From Phyllobacteriaceae bacterium (GTDB lineage Bacteria; Pseudomonadota; Alphaproteobacteria; Rhizobiales; Devosiaceae): 7,896 bases of DNA. The stretch spans positions 1 through 7,896 of the forward strand of contig JAAZLP010000112.1 in the NCBI GenBank assembly GCA_012799265.1, in the 5' to 3' direction. The notes under the pieces are model-generated. The model was given only the letters and a program-made list of their open reading frames with translations, made no database searches and was not told the origin of the DNA. Numbering within the stretch: position 1 is the stretch's first letter; every line of letters begins with the position of its first letter. Shown here piece by piece: positions 4,595 to 7,896 of the stretch. The position numbers were made by a program, and so were the translations under genes.

Positions 4595-4617
4595 AAGTCA
4601 ACATGGAGCTATATGCC

Positions 4618-4866
4618 ATGAAGAAGATCGTCCTGACCTCGCTTTTCGCCATTGGCCTTTCCTCTGCCGCCCTGGCCCAGGCTGCCACCGATTTCGCGTC
4701 GGTCGACACCGACGCCAATGGCAGCATCTCGCTGGAAGAAGCGCAGGTTGCCTGGCCTGATCTGACCGAAGAGGCCTACACGGCTGCCGATACCGACGGT
4801 AATGGCGAGCTTTCTGTCGAAGAATATGATGCCCTCGTGGCAGCCTCGGCAGCACCGGCCCAATAA
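4618..4866 (+). CDS. Exported EF-hand calcium-binding protein, copy 1
   Basis: An 82-residue protein with a Sec-type signal peptide: MKK, then hydrophobic residues 4-19, with probable cleavage after ALA (20). The mature part of about 62 residues has two canonical EF-hand loops, DTDANGSISLEE (30-41) and DTDGNGELSVEE (58-69), each with Asp/Asn at positions 1, 3 and 5, Gly at 6 and Glu at 12. The linker contains WPDL (46-49), shared with the next gene. Most likely a periplasmic Ca2+-binding protein; partner unknown. The ATG at 4618 is preceded by GGAG (4605-4608); an in-frame ATG at 4603 and one at 4531 would put extra residues before the signal peptide. A strong terminator follows. Confidence 0.88.
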   Translation: MKKIVLTSLFAIGLSSAALAQAATDFASVDTDANGSISLEEAQVAWPDLTEEAYTAADTDGNGELSVEEYDALVAASAAPAQ

Positions 4867-4936
4867 GCCGTTCCTGCCCCTGTAGCGCTCTCACCGCTCC
4901 CCCAGCCATAAGAGCGCCATGATGGGCAGTTCCAGC

Positions 4937-4975
4937 CAGCCACCCCGAGACCTCCGGGGTGGCTGCGGCTTTTTC
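4937..4975 (+). terminator. Rho-independent terminator between the EF-hand genes
   Basis: CAGCCACCCCG (4937-4947), loop AGACCTC, CGGGGTGGCTG (4955-4965), then CGGCTTTTTC. Eleven perfect GC-rich pairs and five T make this a textbook terminator. It ends only 23 bases before the next start codon, so the second gene depends on read-through or a promoter hidden in or before the terminator. Confidence 0.85.
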
Positions 4976-4987
4976 AGCACCTATTTC

Positions 4988-4992
4988 AGGAG
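4988..4992 (+). promoter_or_regulatory. Shine-Dalgarno of EF-hand copy 2
   Basis: AGGAG with a six-base spacer to the ATG at 4999, near ideal, and it fixes the start of the second EF-hand gene. Confidence 0.7.
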
Positions 4993-4998
4993 AACCGT

Positions 4999-5247
4999 AT
5001 GCGACGCCTCGCACTGGGCCTTCTCGCCCTGACCTTTGCCGCCCCAGCCATGGCACAGACCCCTTTGACCTTTGCCGAGGTCGACACGGACAATAGTGGC
5101 GAGCTGAGTTTCGAAGAGCTGATCGCCGTCTGGCCCGATCTCGTGCAGGACGAATTTGACCGCGCCGACGTCAACATGAACGGCAGCCTCAGCGCCGACG
5201 AGCTCAATGCGCTGCAGCCAAGCACCCTGCCGACCCCGGCAGAGTAA
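4999..5247 (+). CDS. Exported EF-hand calcium-binding protein, copy 2
   Basis: Also 82 residues and clearly a paralogue of the preceding gene. Signal peptide: MRR, hydrophobic 4-18, probable cleavage after AMA (19). EF-hand loops are DTDNSGELSFEE (29-40) and DVNMNGSLSADE (57-68), with Asp/Asn/Ser at ligand positions 1, 3 and 5, Gly at 6 and Glu at 12. The linker again has WPDL (45-48). The short tail is Pro-rich (QPSTLPTPAE). Sequence identity with copy 1 is moderate and concentrated in the loops and linker, so the duplication is not recent. Expected to be periplasmic and to bind two Ca2+; what it does with them is unknown. A terminator follows after 8 bases. Confidence 0.88.
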   Translation: MRRLALGLLALTFAAPAMAQTPLTFAEVDTDNSGELSFEELIAVWPDLVQDEFDRADVNMNGSLSADELNALQPSTLPTPAE

Positions 5248-5255
5248 AATCAGGA

Positions 5256-5284
5256 CCGACCCTTAAGCAGGGTCGGCCTTTTTC
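5256..5284 (+). terminator. Terminator, probably bidirectional, between EF-hand copy 2 and the EamA gene
   Basis: CCGACCCT (5256-5263), loop TAAGC, AGGGTCGG (5269-5276), then CCTTTTTC. Eight perfect pairs and five T serve the plus strand. On the minus strand the same hairpin contains the stop codon of the EamA gene (5265-5263) and is followed by TCCTGATTTTA, so it may end both transcripts. Confidence 0.8.
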
Positions 5285-6132
5285 GTCCTGATCAGGGTGA
5301 TGACGAGACCGGTGATCACCAAAAGGGCGCCCAGCACTTCCATGCTCGTGCTCGTCTCCCCCAGAACCAGATAGCCCGAAGCGAGCCCTGTGATGGGCAC
5401 GAGCAGGGTGAACGGGGCCACCACGGAAGCCGGATGGCGCACGAGAAGCCAGGCAAAGATGCCGCCGCCCAGAAGCGTGGCCGGGTAGGCGAGAAATGCG
5501 ATCAGCGCTGCATCGCTCCAGCTGAATGAAGTGATTGCCTCGGCAATGGCCGACCAGCCTTCGGTGAAATAGGACAGCGCAAAGAGCGGCAGCGGCGCCG
5601 CCAGGGCCCCCCAGACCGTAAAGGACAGGGCATTGATCTTGCCGGCCTTGCGGGCGAGGACATTGGCGCTGCCCCAGGCGATGGCTGCCATGACGGTCAT
5701 GAACAGCGGCAAGAGACCCATATTGCCCATACGCTGGGCCGCGATGACGGCGACACCGCCAAAGGCCACCGCGGCACCACCGATCTGGAAGCGCGTCGGC
5801 CGCTCGCCCAGAACGAAGAAGGCGAACAGCATGGTGAAGAAGGCCTGGGTCTGCAGCACCAGTGAACTCAGACCCGCCGGCATGCCCCAGGCGATGGCGA
5901 GATTGAGAAAAGCGTAGAGCGCAAAGCCGATCGTCAGGCCATAGGCGACGACAATCCAGGGTTTTGTCTTCGGCGGGCGGATAAAGAGCAGCGCGGGAAA
6001 GGCGGCCGCAAGGAAACGCAGCGCCGCCGACAGCAAGGGCGGCATGGCCTCGACGCTGAGCTTGATGACCACGAAATTGAAACCCCAGATGGCAACAACC
6101 AGAAGGGCAAGAAGGATATGGCGGAAGGGCAT
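5263..6132 (-). CDS. EamA/DMT-family transporter, distal copy
   Basis: A 289-residue inner-membrane protein of the drug/metabolite transporter superfamily with two EamA repeats (about 5-135 and 145-282) and about ten membrane helices. The opening LLALLVVAIWGFNFVVIK and the segment GMPAGLSSLVLQTQAFFTMLF closely resemble E. coli EamA (YdeD), the O-acetylserine/cysteine exporter, and the second half has the matching VAPFTLLVPITGLASGYLVLGE. An amino-acid or metabolite exporter is therefore likely; the exact substrate cannot be read from the sequence. Its ATG shares its first base with the last base of the upstream transporter's stop (TGATG), implying coupled translation. Length is close to the 299 residues of E. 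coli EamA. Confidence 0.93.
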   Translation of the reverse strand: MPFRHILLALLVVAIWGFNFVVIKLSVEAMPPLLSAALRFLAAAFPALLFIRPPKTKPWIVVAYGLTIGFALYAFLNLAIAWGMPAGLSSLVLQTQAFFTMLFAFFVLGERPTRFQIGGAAVAFGGVAVIAAQRMGNMGLLPLFMTVMAAIAWGSANVLARKAGKINALSFTVWGALAAPLPLFALSYFTEGWSAIAEAITSFSWSDAALIAFLAYPATLLGGGIFAWLLVRHPASVVAPFTLLVPITGLASGYLVLGETSTSMEVLGALLVITGLVITLIRTKKADPA

Positions 6133-7010
6133 CAGGCAGATCTGAACCGGTTGAGAAGGCGCGCGCCCATGACGCTATAAACGAGGCCGAGGAAGATGAA
6201 GACGCTACCCACGATCTCTACCGTCGTGATCGCCTCACCCAGGAGCAGCATGGAAAAGCCGATGCCCGCGACCGGCACGAGCAGCGAGAACGGGGCAATG
6301 AGGCTCGCGGGGTAACGCTTGAGCAGATAGGACCAGAGGCCGAAGCCCAGAATGGTCGCGACATAACCATTGAAGAGCACGACGAAGATGCTGCGGCCGC
6401 TGAAATGGGCAAGGGATTCGGCAATGGCGGCCGGACCTTCGACCACCAGCGACAGGGCCAGCAGCGGCAGGATCGGCACAAGGCTGCTCCAGACGACGAA
6501 GGACAGCATGTCGATCTGGCCGGCCTTCTTGGAGGCGATATTGGCGACGCCCCAGAAAAAGGCGGCAAGAATGATCATGAGGAGCGGGATCAGCGCGGTC
6601 ACCTCGACCCGCTCACTGGCAATGACCACGACACCGGCAAAGGCAATGAGCCCGCCAATGGCCTGAAACCGCGTCAGCCTCTCGCCAAGGAAGAACAGCG
6701 CTAGAACGACGGTGAAAAAAGCCTGGAGCTGCATGAGGAGGGAGGCGAGCCCGGCCGGCATGCCCAGCTTGATGGCCGAGAACAGGAGGCCAAACTGGGC
6801 AAAGCCGATGGCAAGGCCATAGGTGAGGAAAATGCCGAGTTTGACCTGAGGGCGCCTGACCAGAAAGACAGCCGGCAGCGCGGCGCAGAGATAGCGCAGG
6901 GCGGTCAGAAAGAGCGGCGGGACTTCTTCAACGCCCCATTTGATGAAGACGAAATTGAGCCCCCAGACGACCACGACAAGCACGGCAAGCAGGACATCAC
7001 GGATGGGCAT
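6132..7010 (-). CDS. EamA/DMT-family transporter, proximal copy
   Basis: A 292-residue membrane transporter and paralogue of the downstream gene. The start MPIRDVLLAVLVVVVWGLNF matches both the partner's MPFRHILLALLVVAIWGFNF and E. coli EamA; longer in-frame starts up to 7265 enter the asd gene and give no family likeness. Two EamA domains (about 5-135 and 147-283) and about ten helices are visible, with GMPAGLASLLMQLQAFFTVVLA in the first half and APFSLLVPVAGIGFSMLLLGEA in the second. It is probably an exporter of amino acids or related metabolites. No strong Shine-Dalgarno is seen. A perfect palindrome at 7091-7105 lies 81 bases upstream and could control both transporter genes. Confidence 0.93.
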   Translation of the reverse strand: MPIRDVLLAVLVVVVWGLNFVFIKWGVEEVPPLFLTALRYLCAALPAVFLVRRPQVKLGIFLTYGLAIGFAQFGLLFSAIKLGMPAGLASLLMQLQAFFTVVLALFFLGERLTRFQAIGGLIAFAGVVVIASERVEVTALIPLLMIILAAFFWGVANIASKKAGQIDMLSFVVWSSLVPILPLLALSLVVEGPAAIAESLAHFSGRSIFVVLFNGYVATILGFGLWSYLLKRYPASLIAPFSLLVPVAGIGFSMLLLGEAITTVEIVGSVFIFLGLVYSVMGARLLNRFRSA

Positions 7011-7090
7011 GGAGCACCGCGGGTTTGGGACAATCGGGCAGCGGTGAGCGCTGCACGATGAAGGAACCGACGCGGGGAGAGAACGTCGCC

Positions 7091-7105
7091 TTGCCAGACT
7101 GGCAA
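7091..7105. promoter_or_regulatory. Perfect palindrome TTGCCAG-A-CTGGCAA, candidate operator
   Basis: Seven-base perfect arms around one central base, between the asd terminator and the EamA pair. It is too tight to form an RNA hairpin, so it reads as a DNA site for a dimeric regulator. It also fits the loose T-N11-A pattern of LysR-type sites, a family that often controls EamA exporters, but no regulator gene is in the window. Confidence 0.45.
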
Positions 7106-7112
7106 AGCCGAT

Positions 7113-7153
7113 CCAGAAAGGAAAGGGTGCGGGGGAATTACTCCCCCACACCC
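7113..7153 (-). terminator. Rho-independent terminator of asd
   Basis: On the minus strand GGGTGTGGGGGA (7153-7142), loop GTAAT, TCCCCCGCACCC (7136-7125), then TTTCCTTTCT. Twelve pairs with one G-U, starting 6 bases after the asd stop. It separates asd from the EamA genes, which therefore need their own promoter. Confidence 0.8.
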
Positions 7154-7159
7154 ATATAA

Positions 7160-7896
7160 TCAAGCAGCGACCGGGCGAGGCTGATAGCCCTTTTCGATCA
7201 GCGTCTCGGCGATCTGGATGGTGTTGAGCGCGGCGCCCTTGCGCAGGTTGTCGGAAACAACCCACATGGCGAGACCATTTTCGACCGTCACGTCTTCACG
7301 GATACGGGAAACGAAGGTGTCGTATTCGCCGACCGATTCAACCGGGGTCGCGTAGCCACCGGCTTCGCGCTTGTCGAGGACAGAAATGCCCGGCGCATCG
7401 CGCAGGATATCGCGGGCTTCGTCAGCCGAGATCGGGTTTTCAAACTCGATATTGACCGCTTCGGAGTGGCCAACAAAGACCGGCACGCGCACGGCGGTGC
7501 AGGTGACCTTGATCTTGGGATCAAGCATCTTCTTGGTTTCGGCCAGAACCTTCCACTCTTCCTTGGTGTAGCCGTCTTCCATGAACACATCGATATGCGG
7601 GATGACGTTGAAGGCGATCTGCTTGGTGAACTTCTGCGGCGTCGGGCTGTCGTTGACGAAAATGCCCTTGGTCTGGTTCCAGAGCTCGTCGACGCCTTCC
7701 TTGCCGGCGCCGGAAACGGACTGATAGGTCGAGACGACGACGCGCTTGATCTTGGCCGCGTCATGCAGCGGCTTGAGCGCCACGACGAGTTGGGCGGTCG
7801 AGCAGTTGGGGTTGGCGATGATGTTCTTGCGGGTGAAGCCCTCGATGGCATCGGGGTTCACCTCGGGCACGATCAGCGGCACGTCCATGTCGTAGC
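7160..7896 (-). CDS. asd: Aspartate-semialdehyde dehydrogenase, C-terminal 244 residues (partial)
   Basis: Cytoplasmic NADP-dependent enzyme that turns aspartyl-phosphate into aspartate semialdehyde, the branch point to lysine/diaminopimelate, threonine and methionine. The 5' third is outside the window; the frame enters as YDMDVPLIVPEVN. The catalytic Cys is in NPNCSTAQ (codon at 7804-7802), the catalytic His in VGHSEAVNIEF, and SGAGKEGVDEL and the RVPVFVGH segment are typical. The family is about 340 residues, so about 95 are missing. The ATG at 7888 is an internal Met, not the start. The C-terminus is intact and followed by a strong terminator. Confidence 0.96.
   Translation of the reverse strand, partial: YDMDVPLIVPEVNPDAIEGFTRKNIIANPNCSTAQLVVALKPLHDAAKIKRVVVSTYQSVSGAGKEGVDELWNQTKGIFVNDSPTPQKFTKQIAFNVIPHIDVFMEDGYTKEEWKVLAETKKMLDPKIKVTCTAVRVPVFVGHSEAVNIEFENPISADEARDILRDAPGISVLDKREAGGYATPVESVGEYDTFVSRIREDVTVENGLAMWVVSDNLRKGAALNTIQIAETLIEKGYQPRPVAA

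Larger units (their letters stand above)
4291..4617. other. Structured intergenic region upstream of the EF-hand genes
   Basis: About 330 bases with no convincing gene. It is dense in inverted repeats: 4296-4320 (10-base arms), 4330-4349 (7), 4390-4408 (7), 4414-4441 (8), 4445-4462 (6), 4494-4510 (5), 4543-4564 (8 with one mismatch) and 4568-4583 (6). The first is likely the carbonic anhydrase terminator; the last two fall in the probable leader of the EF-hand gene. Short open frames here have no family likeness, and no clear sigma70 promoter stands out. Confidence 0.6.

Noticed and set aside
4531..4617. Longer start for EF-hand copy 1
   Set aside because: It would bury the signal peptide behind 29 unrelated residues; ATG 4618 gives a normal signal peptide and the same 82-residue length as its paralogue.
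4427..4621. Short open frame in the structured gap before the EF-hand genes
   Set aside because: Pro/Ala/Arg-rich with no ribosome site or family match; it crosses several inverted repeats.
7011..7265. N-terminal extension of the proximal EamA transporter
   Set aside because: It passes through the asd terminator and the asd coding end, and the residues have no EamA likeness; ATG 7010 aligns with the paralogue.
1..7896. Mobile element, phage-defence or toxin-antitoxin locus
   Set aside because: No transposase, integrase, nuclease, toxin-like small gene pair, terminal repeats or composition shift is visible; gene content is typical of a chromosomal core.

Overview
The window looks like chromosomal DNA from a GC-rich alphaproteobacterium, most likely Hyphomicrobiales (a Devosia-like or rhizobial relative). 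The grounds are the sdhC-sdhD-sdhA order with very tight spacing, a rhizobial-type beta-carbonic anhydrase, an Asd of the common proteobacterial type, strong Shine-Dalgarno use and frequent overlapping starts and stops. Genus is inferred from protein resemblance only. I see no mobile element, tRNA, rRNA or CRISPR array.

Layout. (1) 1-817, minus strand: start of the succinate dehydrogenase operon (sdhC, sdhD, first codons of sdhA). (2) 818-1129: shared upstream region, with a weak sdhC promoter candidate. (3) 1130-1702, plus: NudK/AdpP-type Nudix hydrolase, probably starting at TTG. (4) 1707-3378, plus: operon of an ArsR-family repressor, two different DUF1801 (YdhG/frataxin-like fold) proteins and an AHSA1-type SRPBCC protein. 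Two perfect tandem palindromes (ATAGC-N6-GCTAT cores) lie in its promoter, directly in front of the repressor start. (5) 3372-3578, minus: small DUF1737 protein whose end overlaps the SRPBCC gene. (6) 3652-4290, plus: beta-carbonic anhydrase. (7) 4291-4617: about 330 bases without a gene, unusually rich in inverted repeats, with an exact CCTCCTCCC anti-Shine-Dalgarno 9-mer before the next gene. (8) 4618-5247, plus: two tandem, 82-residue, probably exported EF-hand proteins separated by a strong terminator. (9) 5263-7010, minus: two tandem EamA-family transporters sharing one base at the stop/start, with a perfect 15-base palindrome upstream. (10) 7160-7896, minus: 3' two thirds of aspartate-semialdehyde dehydrogenase, with its own terminator.

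Most of this is housekeeping metabolism: TCA cycle and respiration, nucleotide-sugar clearance, CO2/bicarbonate balance, aspartate-family amino acids and probable metabolite export. The parts most worth attention are the self-controlled ArsR/DUF1801/DUF1801/SRPBCC operon, whose ligand cannot be told from sequence, the structured DNA between the carbonic anhydrase and the EF-hand pair, and the EF-hand pair itself. I see no clear phage-defence, toxin or otherwise wholly new multi-gene system.
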